In this document: piece after piece, positions 8,373 through 16,815 of the stretch
Numbering within the stretch: position 1 is the first letter of the stretch
How the letters are laid out: each line of letters begins with the position of its first letter
Assembly (NCBI RefSeq): GCF_004211145.1
Contig: NZ_SEBS01000013.1
Location: forward strand, 35,254 to 99,253
DNA from: Flavobacterium sp.
GTDB taxonomy: Bacteria > Bacteroidota > Bacteroidia > Flavobacteriales > Flavobacteriaceae
Direction of reading: 5' to 3'
DNA length: 64,000 nucleotides
The notes under the pieces: generated by a model
Database searches by the model: none
Seen by the model: the letters and a program-made list of their open reading frames with translations, nothing else
What the model was told of the DNA's origin: nothing
Made by a program: the position numbers and the translations under genes

Positions 8373-10040
8373 ATGGTTCAAAAAACCTGCGCAATCCTAC
8401 TTATTTTACTAATGTTCGGATGCGGAACCTCAGGATCGTTGCACCACAAACCAGTTACTCAAGGTTACGATAACTCAACACCGAAAGTCGAAAAAATATC
8501 ATCCGAACGATTCGTCTCAGGCGACAATTTCCTACTCAAAAACAAACAACAACTCTGGGAATTGTATGTTCAAGGCGATCCGCTGCAAATCGGAATGACC
8601 ACCGGCGCGCTCGAAGATTCGCTGTTGAAGAAACAAGAGAAGGTATTCTTTTTAAAAATCGAGGAAATCGTTCCGTCGAAAACCAGGCAAAAGCTGCTTC
8701 GGAAAATACTCACCTGGTACAACCGCAAATTATATCTCAACGTTCCCGAGGAATACAAAACCGAAATCTACGGCCTTTCGCGCTACACGTCTCACGATTA
8801 TGACTTCATCGCGCCACAATATCTGCGCAGTTTGTATCTGCACGGTGCGCACGACATCGGGCACGCGCTGCAGGATTTGATGCTCGTCGGATGTTCGTCG
8901 TTCGCGGCTTGGGGCGATAAATCGGCTGACGGAAAACTGATTCTCGGACGCAACTTCGATTTTTACGCCGGAGACGATTTCGCCAAAGATAAAATGGTCG
9001 CTTTCGTAAAACCCGACAAAGGAAATGCGTTCATGATGGTCACTTGGGCCGGAATGATCGGCGCGGTTTCGGGCATGAACGATCAAGGTTTGACGGTTAC
9101 GATTAACGCAGGAAAATCGAAAATTCCACTAATAGCCAAGACGCCGGTCTCGATTTTGACGCGTGAGATCCTGCAATATGCGTCGACGATCGATGAAGCA
9201 GTTGCAATCGCTAAAAAACGTCAGGTTTTCGTTTCAGAAGCGATCATGGTCGGAAGCGCCAAAGACGGGAAAGCTGTTTTGATTGAGGTTTCCCCGAAGA
9301 ATTTCGGAGTTTACGAAGTTCCTAATTCGAACGATCAATTGCTGTGTTCGAACCATTTCCAGTCGGACGCCTACAAAGACGACAAGCGCAACAATGAGAC
9401 GATCAAGAATTCACATTCCAAATATCGCTATGAAAAATTGACCGAAGACTTCAATCAGAACCCGAAGATAAATCCTCAAATAGCGGCTTCGATCCTGCGC
9501 GATACGAAATCTTTAGAAGGCGGATTGCCTTTGGGCTACGGAAATGAAAAAGCGCTGAATCAACTGTTGGCGCATCACGGCGTAATTTTCCAGCCGAATG
9601 ATTTGAAGGTTTGGGTCTCGAGCAATCCGTATCAATTGGGTGAATTCGTGTGTTATGATCTGAATACGATTTTCGGAAAAACCCACGACGGGAAATCGCT
9701 CGAGACGTTGGCGTCGGTGAAATTCGATATTCCTGAAGATCCGTTCGTGAATTCAGACGCGTTCAAAAAATACGAGCAATATCGTATCGAAGACCGCAAA
9801 ATGGACGAATTCCTCGAAAACGAATCGGGAATGACCCAGGATTTCGCCAAAAATTACCAATCTTTGAACCCTGATTTGTGGATCGTGCATTACAAAGTCG
9901 GGCAATATTATTTCGGGCGAAAGGAATATGCGAAGGCTAAATCCGAATTCGAAATGGCGCTGACAAAGGAAATCACGACGCTTCCCGCAAAGCAGCACGC
10001 TCAGGAATATCTCAAGAAAATCAATCGAAAACTCAAATGA
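8373..10040 (+). CDS. lipoprotein of the C45 / acyl-CoA:6-APA acyltransferase (Ntn-hydrolase) family
   Basis: About 555 residues. The start is ambiguous: ATG at 8373 (MVQKTCAILLILLMFGCG) gives a clean lipobox with Cys17-18 region LMFGC; ATG codons at 8355 and 8364 are also in frame, and all three lie in a dispersed repeat. The core is a C45-type Ntn hydrolase: LVGCSSFAAWGD with the nucleophile Cys at about 174 (autoproteolysis before Cys is known for this family), then GRNFDFY. The last 60 residues look like one TPR (WIVHYKVGQYYFGRKEY). Members occur in polyene-type clusters and may transfer or cleave acyl chains in the periplasm. The stop overlaps the next start (ATGA). Confidence 0.8.
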   Translation: MVQKTCAILLILLMFGCGTSGSLHHKPVTQGYDNSTPKVEKISSERFVSGDNFLLKNKQQLWELYVQGDPLQIGMTTGALEDSLLKKQEKVFFLKIEEIVPSKTRQKLLRKILTWYNRKLYLNVPEEYKTEIYGLSRYTSHDYDFIAPQYLRSLYLHGAHDIGHALQDLMLVGCSSFAAWGDKSADGKLILGRNFDFYAGDDFAKDKMVAFVKPDKGNAFMMVTWAGMIGAVSGMNDQGLTVTINAGKSKIPLIAKTPVSILTREILQYASTIDEAVAIAKKRQVFVSEAIMVGSAKDGKAVLIEVSPKNFGVYEVPNSNDQLLCSNHFQSDAYKDDKRNNETIKNSHSKYRYEKLTEDFNQNPKINPQIAASILRDTKSLEGGLPLGYGNEKALNQLLAHHGVIFQPNDLKVWVSSNPYQLGEFVCYDLNTIFGKTHDGKSLETLASVKFDIPEDPFVNSDAFKKYEQYRIEDRKMDEFLENESGMTQDFAKNYQSLNPDLWIVHYKVGQYYFGRKEYAKAKSEFEMALTKEITTLPAKQHAQEYLKKINRKLK

Positions 10041-11326
10041 TCCCGAAGATAGAAACCGCATCGGCTCAGGAAATCAAGACGTTTCAAGAAATCGAATTGG
10101 CGAAAACGTTGCAATATGTTTTTGAAAACTCGGCCTATTACAAACGGCTTTTTGCGCGCGAAAACATCGACATTTCAAGTATCAAGACCATCGAAGATCT
10201 CGCGAAAATTCCCGTGACCACGAAAGCGGAATTGCAGGAATTCAACGATGATTTTTTATGTGTCCCGACGACCGACATCATCGATTATGCGACGACTTCG
10301 GGCACTTTAGGCGATCCGGTCACGTTCGGTCTGACCGACAAGGATTTGGACCGATTGGCGTACAACGAAGCGATTTCGTTCGATTGCGCGGGAATCAAAC
10401 GCGGCGATATCGTGCAGCTCATGACCACAATCGACAGGCGTTTCATGGCCGGATTGGCTTATTTTTTAGGTCTTCGGAAGATGAAAGTCGGCGTGATCCG
10501 CGTCGGTGCGGGAATTCCGGAATTGCAATGGGATTCGATCAAGAAGTACAAACCCACGTATTTGATTACGGTTCCGTCCTTCCTGTTGAAACTCATCGAA
10601 TATGCCGAGGCGCATGACATCGACTACAAAAATTCGGGCATAAAAGGAGCAGTTTGCATAGGCGAAGCGTTGCGTGACCAAGATTTTTCCGACAGTACGC
10701 TATCGCGCAAGATCGCCGAAAAATGGGATATAAAACTTTATTCGACCTATGCTTCGACCGAAATGGCGACGGCGTTTACCGAATGTGAACACGCGATCGG
10801 AGGCCATCATCATCCCGAACTGATCATCGTGGAAACGCTTGACGATAACAACCAACCCGTTGCCCAAGGCGAGCCGGGCGAATTGGTCATCACGAATCTC
10901 GGCGTCGAAGGAATGCCGCTCATTCGTTTTAAAACGGGCGACATCGTGCAATTGCACCGCGAACCTTGTGCGTGCGGACGAAATACGTTGCGCGTCGGGC
11001 CGGTTTTGGGCCGCAAGCAACAGATGATAAAATACAAGGGTACGACTTTGTATCCGCCCGCGATGACCGACGTTCTCAACGATTTCCCGAATATCGAATT
11101 GCACATGATCGAGATTTCCACGAACGATTTGGGAACCGATGAAATCGTGATTAAACTCGCGGTGAAACAGGAATCGGAGCAATTTTTACGCGAGATAAAA
11201 GATCACTTTCGGGCGAAATTGCGCGTCACTCCAAAGATTGAATTTACTACGAAGGAAGCTTTGTCGGCAATTGTCTTTAACCCGATGAGTCGGAAGCCGG
11301 TTACTTTTTTCGACTATAGAAAGTAA
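10037..11326 (+). CDS. phenylacetate-CoA ligase-like AMP-forming enzyme
   Basis: 429 residues, length typical of PaaK/CapK-like adenylate-forming enzymes. The ATP-binding loop TTSGTLGDP is at residues 86-94; YSTYASTEMATAFTEC near 235-250 and the RFKTGDIV segment near 297 complete the adenylation core. CACGR near 315 resembles the cysteine cluster seen in this family. It would activate an aromatic or fatty carboxylic acid as adenylate or thioester. As the last gene of the operon (4-base overlap with the lipoprotein gene, terminator-like hairpin 30 bases later) it may load an aryl or fatty acid starter; the substrate is inferred from context only. Confidence 0.85.
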   Translation: MIPKIETASAQEIKTFQEIELAKTLQYVFENSAYYKRLFARENIDISSIKTIEDLAKIPVTTKAELQEFNDDFLCVPTTDIIDYATTSGTLGDPVTFGLTDKDLDRLAYNEAISFDCAGIKRGDIVQLMTTIDRRFMAGLAYFLGLRKMKVGVIRVGAGIPELQWDSIKKYKPTYLITVPSFLLKLIEYAEAHDIDYKNSGIKGAVCIGEALRDQDFSDSTLSRKIAEKWDIKLYSTYASTEMATAFTECEHAIGGHHHPELIIVETLDDNNQPVAQGEPGELVITNLGVEGMPLIRFKTGDIVQLHREPCACGRNTLRVGPVLGRKQQMIKYKGTTLYPPAMTDVLNDFPNIELHMIEISTNDLGTDEIVIKLAVKQESEQFLREIKDHFRAKLRVTPKIEFTTKEALSAIVFNPMSRKPVTFFDYRK

Positions 11327-11355
11327 GTTCGGAAGTTCTGGGGCAAAAAAAATCG

Positions 11356-11386
11356 AAAGCCGCTTAGGTCAAACCGCGGCTTTTTT
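11356..11386. terminator. intrinsic terminator between convergent genes
   Basis: AAAGCCGC at 11356-11363 pairs with GCGGCTTT at 11376-11383, followed by a T run on the + strand and preceded by an A run that gives a T run on the - strand. It can stop both the polyene-like operon and the convergent gene whose stop codon lies in the loop (11369-11371). Confidence 0.8.
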
Positions 11387-12427
11387 CTCGTTGGCGATTT
11401 CGATGTCTTCAGCGTCAGGCTTTAATTCCTGCTCTTGCTGGGCTGCCGCCTTGGGATCGAACTGCAGGCTGATGTATATCGGGAAATGATCGGAGTCGAA
11501 ATTTTTGAGTCGGCGCATTTCAATCAGTTTCAGATGTTCGGAGATAAACGCGTGGTCAAGCGGAAATCGCATGAACCAATAATGGGCGTGGAAGGAATTG
11601 TAAAAGCCGCGTCCTCGTCGGGGATCGAGCAATTTGCTCATTTTCAGGAAAAGCTCGGTAGTATAGCTCCAGGCCACGTCGTTCAGATCGCCGATGACCA
11701 CGACTGGATTTTTGCAGTTTCGGGCGAGATCGGCTACGAGTAAAAGCTCCTTGTCGCGTTCCGTAGAGCGCGGATTTTCTTTGGGAACGGGAGGCGTCGG
11801 ATGCACGGCGTAAAGCTGGATCGGCTGGCCATTCCTCAACAAAACCGTTGTATGGATCGAAGGAATATCGCTCTCGACCAGATATTTTACTTCGGAATCC
11901 TTCAATTCCAGCTTCGAATACAACAACATGCCGTAGGTGTTTTCTAATGGAACGAGAACAGAATATGGAAAATCATCCTTTAGTTCATCCAGATATTCGG
12001 CCCATTTCGAATCGGTTTCAAGAAAAAGGGCGATGTCTGGATTCGCACGCCTTACTTCATCCAAACAACCCACACAATTATCATTATCCTGATAAACATT
12101 GGCAATGATGATGCTAATGGATTTCTCGGGACTGTTCGCCGTGGCGCGCAATACCTGTTTTTTGCCGAATAGCGTGAACGGAACAATCTGGTAACCGAGA
12201 TAGAGCAGATTCGCGGTCATCACTGATGGCAGAAGCATCGGAAACGCCTGGCGGGAATCGTAAAAGAAAAGCAGCAAGCCAATGCAACACAGGGTCGCGG
12301 TAAATTTCTGCAACCTGGGATAATCGAAAACGCGAAACACCCAATATTCGTTTTTGATAAGCGGCATCAGTGATGCGACGACTAAAACAATTGAAAAAAC
12401 AAGCAGGAAGATTTCCGTTGGACTCAT
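11369..12427 (-). CDS. endonuclease/exonuclease/phosphatase (EEP) family membrane protein
   Basis: 352 residues from the ATG at 12427; a TTG 18 bases upstream is possible but less likely. Residues 1-100 contain three hydrophobic segments and anchor the protein in the inner membrane. Residues about 110-330 are an EEP hydrolase domain: IIIANVYQDN, LFLETDSKW (metal-binding Glu), VVIGDLNDVAW (GDxN) and the final FDSDHFPIYI (DH pair). Such proteins hydrolyse phosphodiesters, in nucleic acids or lipids; the substrate is unknown. The C-terminal 30 residues are acidic and low in complexity. It stands alone, convergent with the operon on its left. Confidence 0.8.
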   Translation of the reverse strand: MSPTEIFLLVFSIVLVVASLMPLIKNEYWVFRVFDYPRLQKFTATLCCIGLLLFFYDSRQAFPMLLPSVMTANLLYLGYQIVPFTLFGKKQVLRATANSPEKSISIIIANVYQDNDNCVGCLDEVRRANPDIALFLETDSKWAEYLDELKDDFPYSVLVPLENTYGMLLYSKLELKDSEVKYLVESDIPSIHTTVLLRNGQPIQLYAVHPTPPVPKENPRSTERDKELLLVADLARNCKNPVVVIGDLNDVAWSYTTELFLKMSKLLDPRRGRGFYNSFHAHYWFMRFPLDHAFISEHLKLIEMRRLKNFDSDHFPIYISLQFDPKAAAQQEQELKPDAEDIEIANEKKAAV

Positions 12428-12522
12428 AAATAATGGATTACTCAAATGTACTCATAAATTCGGAATGCTTCTTTCGTAAACAACCCCTGAATTCTTGTAA
12501 TTTCGGCCTTGCACCCTGAACC

Positions 12523-12553
12523 TTGCACCTTGCGCCATTTTCTCTTACCTTTG
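12523..12553 (+). promoter_or_regulatory. promoter of dusB, start codon almost at the transcription start
   Basis: TTG at 12523-12525 and TAccTTTG at 12546-12553 match the Bacteroidota -33/-7 pattern with a 20-base spacer. The start codon of dusB begins only 4 bases after the -7 box, so the mRNA would be leaderless or nearly so. The -33 element sits in a CCTTGCACC-type repeat. Confidence 0.6.
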
Positions 12554-12557
12554 CAAC

Positions 12558-13550
12558 ATGGTAAAAATCGGCAACATCGAACTCCCTGAATTTCCACTTT
12601 TGCTCGCTCCGATGGAAGACGTGAGTGATCCGCCGTTCCGCAGATTGTGTAAGGCGCACGGAGCCGATTTGATGTTCTCGGAATTTATCTCATCTGAAGG
12701 TTTGATACGTGATGCGATCAAAAGCCGCATGAAGCTTGATATTTTCGATTACGAACGACCTGTCGGAATCCAGATTTTTGGCGGCGATGAGGAAGCGATG
12801 GCGATGTCGTCGAAGATCGTGTCGGCCGTGAATCCAGATCTGATCGACATCAACTTCGGTTGTCCCGTCAAGAAAGTCGTATGCAAAGGCGCAGGAGCCG
12901 CGGTTCTCAAAGACGTCGATCTCATGGTCCGATTGACCAAAGCCGTAATCGATTCGACCAATTTGCCCGTGACCGTAAAAACGCGTTTGGGTTGGGACGA
13001 GAATTCAATCAACATCGATGAAGTCGCTGAAAGGTTGCAGGACATCGGCGTGAAAGCGTTGTCGATCCACGGCCGAACACGCGCACAACTGTACAAAGGT
13101 GAAGCCGATTGGTCGCATATCGCACGCGTGAAAAACAATCCGCGCATCACGATGCCGATCTTCGGAAACGGCGATATCGATTCGGTCGAAAAAGCATTGG
13201 AATACAAGAATAGATACGGCGTCGACGGCATCATGATCGGACGCGCCGCGATCGGTTATCCGTGGATTTTCAACGAGATCAAACACTACTTCAAGACGGG
13301 CGAGAAATTGCCTGCGCCGACAATGCAAGACCGTATCGAAGCCGCCCGCAATCACCTGACTTGGGCGATGGAGTGGAAGGGCGAATGGGTCGGGATCGTG
13401 GAAACGCGCCGCCACTACACCAATTACTTCAAAGGCATCGCGAACTTCAAGGAATACCGCCAGAAATTGGTTACGACCGATACGGCTGACGGGCTCTACA
13501 AGGCATTCGACGAAATCTCGGACGTATTTTCAGATTACCAATTCGTGTAA
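12558..13550 (+). CDS. dusB: tRNA-dihydrouridine synthase B
   Basis: 330 residues, full length for the DusB family. It reduces uridines in the tRNA D-loop with FMN and NADPH. The opening LLLAPMEDVSDPPFR (FMN-binding edge of the TIM barrel), the catalytic-cysteine segment INFGCPVKKV near 92-101, KTRLGWDE near 138 and the FMN phosphate-binding segments NGDI and GIMIGRAAIG near 210-233 are all present. A helical C-terminal domain with RRHYTNYFKG binds tRNA. It is a single gene with its own promoter; a 33-base palindrome follows the stop. Confidence 0.95.
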   Translation: MVKIGNIELPEFPLLLAPMEDVSDPPFRRLCKAHGADLMFSEFISSEGLIRDAIKSRMKLDIFDYERPVGIQIFGGDEEAMAMSSKIVSAVNPDLIDINFGCPVKKVVCKGAGAAVLKDVDLMVRLTKAVIDSTNLPVTVKTRLGWDENSINIDEVAERLQDIGVKALSIHGRTRAQLYKGEADWSHIARVKNNPRITMPIFGNGDIDSVEKALEYKNRYGVDGIMIGRAAIGYPWIFNEIKHYFKTGEKLPAPTMQDRIEAARNHLTWAMEWKGEWVGIVETRRHYTNYFKGIANFKEYRQKLVTTDTADGLYKAFDEISDVFSDYQFV

Positions 13551-13556
13551 CTCGAA

Positions 13557-13589
13557 AGACCTGCAAGGTTTTCAAAACCTTGTAGGTCT
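13557..13589. repeat. palindromic intergenic repeat, copy 1
   Basis: AGACCTGCAAGGTTTT is followed at once by its near-complement, ending in GGTCT. The same palindrome, with changes, occurs at 18244-18276, 48972-49003 and 58445-58477. Here it follows the dusB stop by seven bases and could also act as a weak bidirectional terminator. Confidence 0.75.
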
Positions 13590-13644
13590 AACCCAAAACC
13601 TTTTCGTTTGATTTTACACTTACAAAGTTTCAAAACCTTCTGGG

Positions 13645-14031
13645 TTACGTTTTCGATGCTATTGATTCGTCATAACTCACGAACAAATTGATATAAATGT
13701 TCCTTGCCAATCGCGTGATAACGGGCGTTAGCAATCCTAAAACTACGAAAATTGCGATGAATGAGTTCGCTATGTTGGCTTGGAAAACCAGCTTACTCAC
13801 CGCGAACGTGGCGATTCCAATTAGTACTGAAAGCGCATAACTCACGTACATCGCACCGAAGAAAAAATTCGGTTCGACCTTGTATTTGAAACCGCAATGA
13901 CGGCAATGTTCGTGCATTTTCATCGTTTCGAGTATGTTGTACGGATTTTGGTTCACATACATGTGGTCTTCATGACATTTCGGACATTTGCCGGTAATCA
14001 TACTGTAAATCCTATTTCCTTTTCCAAACAT
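13645..14031 (-). CDS. DUF983 membrane protein
   Basis: 128 residues from the ATG at 14031; a longer reading frame begins 60 bases upstream but adds residues unlike the family. Two zinc-ribbon-like pairs, CPKC at 16-19 and CRHC at 43-46, precede two membrane helices near 58-80 and 88-110. DUF983 proteins are widespread small inner-membrane proteins of unknown function. It is transcribed away from the AraC gene, with about 90 bases between the two starts. Confidence 0.8.
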   Translation of the reverse strand: MFGKGNRIYSMITGKCPKCHEDHMYVNQNPYNILETMKMHEHCRHCGFKYKVEPNFFFGAMYVSYALSVLIGIATFAVSKLVFQANIANSFIAIFVVLGLLTPVITRLARNIYINLFVSYDESIASKT

Positions 14032-14082
14032 GATGATGCTTTTAAATTCTGAGACAAAGTTCGCGAAATAACAAAATCCAGA

Positions 14083-14115
14083 TTTGTACAACCAAGATGT
14101 AAATTTGTACTTTTA
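14083..14115 (+). promoter_or_regulatory. promoter and direct repeat upstream of the AraC-type regulator
   Basis: ATTTGTAC occurs twice, at 14082-14089 and 14103-14110, exactly 21 bases apart. The first copy can serve as -33 (TTTG 14083-14086); a -7 box TAcTTTTA follows at 14108-14115, 7 bases before the start codon. Direct repeats about two helical turns apart are common AraC-family operators, so autoregulation is possible. Confidence 0.4.
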
Positions 14116-14122
14116 GGACATT

Positions 14123-14998
14123 ATGGTGAATATCAAAGTACTTCGGATCGATCAGTTCAAGAGCGCAAATACGTTTTCAGATTTTTACGCGAACATGATC
14201 GCGAACCATTTGGCCACGAGCCATCTGCATATCGAGAAGCCGCATCGGCACAATTTCTATGCGACGATGCTGTTCACGAAAGGTTCGGGCAAACACAGCA
14301 TCGACTTCAAGACCTATGATGTTTCGCCCGGAAGTGTTTTCCTGATGGCGCCCGGTCAAATCCATTATTGGGAACTCAGCGATGACGCCGACGGGTTGAT
14401 TTTCTTCCACAGCCAGGAATTTTACGAATTGAGATACGCCGATGAACGGTTGAGCGATTACGCATTTTTTTCGCCCGTACAAAACATTCAAAAAATAGCA
14501 TTGACATCGGGACAGTCAAGCGAAATCGAAACGATAATTGCCGAAATGATGCAGTCGGAACTAGGCGGAACCGCGATGAGAAACCGTTATCTGATTAGCT
14601 TGATCACGCAGGTTTATATAAAATTGAGTTTGTTTTTGGGCGTCGGACAAAATAATGAAGAAACCGCTTCATCAAGTTATGCGGCGAAGTTTCGGAGTTT
14701 TGAAAAGCTGCTTGAGACCAATTTCCGCGAAGAAAAGTCGGCTGAGAAATATGCCGAAATGCTGCACATGAGTGCCAAACACCTAAACCGCATCAACAAA
14801 TCCATGGTCGATAAAAGCACGTCCGAAATTATCATCGAACGCGTGTTGCTCGAGGCGCGTCGCATGCTGATTTATTCGAACGAGCCGTTAAATGAGATCG
14901 CGTTAAAACTCGGATTTGAAGATTACGCTTATTTTTCAAAGCTGTTCAAGAAGAAAACCGGGATCACGCCTTCGCAGTTCAAGGCGCAACATTCGTGA
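14123..14998 (+). CDS. AraC-family transcriptional regulator
   Basis: 291 residues. The N-terminal 170 residues form a cupin-like sensor domain (HIEKPHRHNFYATMLFTKG, then SPGSVFLMAPGQIH); the C-terminal 95 residues carry the two helix-turn-helix motifs, ending in the family signature LGFEDYAYFSKLFKKKTGITPSQF. The ligand is unknown. The gene abuts the convergent permease gene (stop codons at 14996-14998 and 14999-15001), so its target is not evident from the neighbours. A pair of direct repeats in front suggests it may regulate itself. Confidence 0.9.
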   Translation: MVNIKVLRIDQFKSANTFSDFYANMIANHLATSHLHIEKPHRHNFYATMLFTKGSGKHSIDFKTYDVSPGSVFLMAPGQIHYWELSDDADGLIFFHSQEFYELRYADERLSDYAFFSPVQNIQKIALTSGQSSEIETIIAEMMQSELGGTAMRNRYLISLITQVYIKLSLFLGVGQNNEETASSSYAAKFRSFEKLLETNFREEKSAEKYAEMLHMSAKHLNRINKSMVDKSTSEIIIERVLLEARRMLIYSNEPLNEIALKLGFEDYAYFSKLFKKKTGITPSQFKAQHS

Positions 14999-16195
14999 TT
15001 ACTCGAGCAGTTTCTCGGACACTCGGGACGAGGCGATCAACGAAGCCGTAAAGCCCAAAGCGCAAATCGTCGCGATCACGATCAATACATTCTGGATCGT
15101 AAACACCACCGGGTAAGCGAGCGACGGCGTGATCATCACCAACTGGAAATGCTGTTGCAACAAAATCACGATGATTCCCGCACCAAGCCCGATCATTCCT
15201 CCCACGAAGCTCAAAAGACTGCCCTGGAACAGGAAAATATTGCGCAATCCTTTTACTTCAACGCCCATCGCGGCCAAGGTTTTGAGATTTCCTTTTTTCT
15301 CGATGATCATTACTATCAATGCGCCCGCCAAACTGAAAAGCGCCAGGATGATTACGAGCGTACAGATCAGGTATAGCACGACATTCTCAGTATTGAGCAT
15401 TTTGTAGAGCGAGTCGTTGAGTTGCTCGCGCGTGCGGACTTCGGTATTTTTGAGGATGGCCGAAACCGCTTCTGAAATATCGTCAACGTCTCCGTCTTTC
15501 GCGACTTTGATCTCAATCGCCGATAGCGTCTGTTCGTTGTAATTCAATAAAATTTGGGCGAGGCGAACGTCTGAAAAGACGTACTTCGAATCCAATTCCT
15601 CGCTGATCGCATAAATTCCGACGGGCGCCAAAACGGCTTTCGTAAACGCGTCGTCGGCACTTTCGATATCACCTTTTCCGGGCTTCGGAACATATACTTC
15701 GAACGGATTGTTGAAGTCGAGCAAACCGAGCGACAATTTCTGGGAAATCCCATATCCGACGACAACTTGGGTCGTATTCGGCTCGAGCCATTGTCCTTGG
15801 AAAATCGTCTTGTTTACTGAATTCACCTGTCCGTACAAACTGTCGACGCCTTTTAGATACGCGACTTGTTCCTTACCGTCGAATACGAAAAGCACGCGTT
15901 CCTCGACGACTCGGGAAACGGTTTCGACGCCTTCGATCGCACGTAATTTTTTTTCCTGTTCGGGAGATAGCGTAAAAGTTTTTCCAGCTGTGGGAATCGC
16001 CTTCAGATCGGGGTCGAAATCGTTGCTGAACGACAAACTGAAATCCTTCAATCCCGTAAAGACCGACAAAAACACGAACAATACCATCGCGCCCAAAATA
16101 ATGCTCAGCGACGCGATGCCATTGATGATGTTGATGGCATTGTTCTTACTCGCCGATCTCAGGTAGCGTTTGGCTATGTACAGCGAAAAATTCAC
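14999..16195 (-). CDS. FtsX/LolE-like ABC transporter permease
   Basis: 398 residues. The start is GTG at 16195, sharing one base with the rbfA stop (TAGTG), which indicates translational coupling. One N-terminal membrane helix (about 22-45), a MacB-type periplasmic domain to about residue 270, and three C-terminal helices (about 275-300, 320-345, 365-390) give the LolC/LolE/FtsX topology. The usual role is ATP-driven release of lipoproteins from the inner membrane, with a LolD-like ATPase that is not encoded next to it. No ATPase gene is in the window. Confidence 0.85.
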   Translation of the reverse strand: MNFSLYIAKRYLRSASKNNAINIINGIASLSIILGAMVLFVFLSVFTGLKDFSLSFSNDFDPDLKAIPTAGKTFTLSPEQEKKLRAIEGVETVSRVVEERVLFVFDGKEQVAYLKGVDSLYGQVNSVNKTIFQGQWLEPNTTQVVVGYGISQKLSLGLLDFNNPFEVYVPKPGKGDIESADDAFTKAVLAPVGIYAISEELDSKYVFSDVRLAQILLNYNEQTLSAIEIKVAKDGDVDDISEAVSAILKNTEVRTREQLNDSLYKMLNTENVVLYLICTLVIILALFSLAGALIVMIIEKKGNLKTLAAMGVEVKGLRNIFLFQGSLLSFVGGMIGLGAGIIVILLQQHFQLVMITPSLAYPVVFTIQNVLIVIATICALGFTASLIASSRVSEKLLE

Positions 16196-16587
16196 TATAT
16201 CTTTTTGCGGCGCGCGAGCAATTCGCGGTTTTCGATTGGGTTTTCCTGACCTTTAAGCGCGTTGTCGATCTTTTCGATATAGTCGAGCGAGTCGTCAAGA
16301 TAAAACGTGAGGTTCGGGACTTTGCGCAATTGGAGTTTCACGCGTTGCGATAAATCGTGTTTGATAAGCGGTGTGTTCGATTTGATGGCGGCCAAAGTTT
16401 CGGCGGCTTTCTCCTGTGGGAAAATACTCAAATGCACCGATGCGACAGACAAATCGGTCGTGACGTTCACTTTAGATACTGAGATCACGAGGTTCGAAAT
16501 CCCGTTCTTGCGCACTTCACCTTGTAAAATATCGACGAGGTCTTTTTGCAAGACGCCTCCAATTTTCTTTTGCCTGTTCGTTTCCAT
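16195..16587 (-). CDS. rbfA: 30S ribosome-binding factor A
   Basis: 130 residues. RbfA binds the 30S subunit during 16S rRNA maturation. The KH-like domain is seen in QKDLVDIL near 14-21, ISVSKVNVTTDLSVASVHLS near 34-53 and the closing LRKVPNLTFYLDDSLDYIEKID. I used the ATG at 16587 because it starts METNRQKKIG like family members; a longer frame upstream carries no homology. A -7 box TAccTTTG sits just 4 bases in front of this ATG. rbfA and the downstream permease form a two-gene operon, an arrangement often seen in Bacteroidota. Confidence 0.93.
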   Translation of the reverse strand: METNRQKKIGGVLQKDLVDILQGEVRKNGISNLVISVSKVNVTTDLSVASVHLSIFPQEKAAETLAAIKSNTPLIKHDLSQRVKLQLRKVPNLTFYLDDSLDYIEKIDNALKGQENPIENRELLARRKKI

Positions 16588-16591
16588 TTTG

Positions 16592-16599
16592 CAAAGGTA
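16592..16599 (-). promoter_or_regulatory. -7 box of rbfA, leaderless-like
   Basis: Read on the - strand the site is TAccTTTG followed by CAAA and then the ATG of rbfA, the same spacing as at dusB. No good -33 TTTG is visible about 19 bases upstream. Confidence 0.5.
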
Positions 16600-16815
16600 A
16601 TGAAAGTTCGGAAGTTCATGGATCGGAAGATCGGAAGATGTTTGATTAGGAGCTTTTTCCGGCTGTCCGTTCCAAGCTTTTTTAAAAAAATGCACTTTGC
16701 TCACACAATACACGAGCTTCCGTTGGTCGCTGTGTCTTGCGTGCAAAGTGTTATTTTTTTCGAAAAAGGCTTTCCTCTTCCATCCGGGCTAGGCAGTGTT
16801 CCAAAAGAAAAATGC

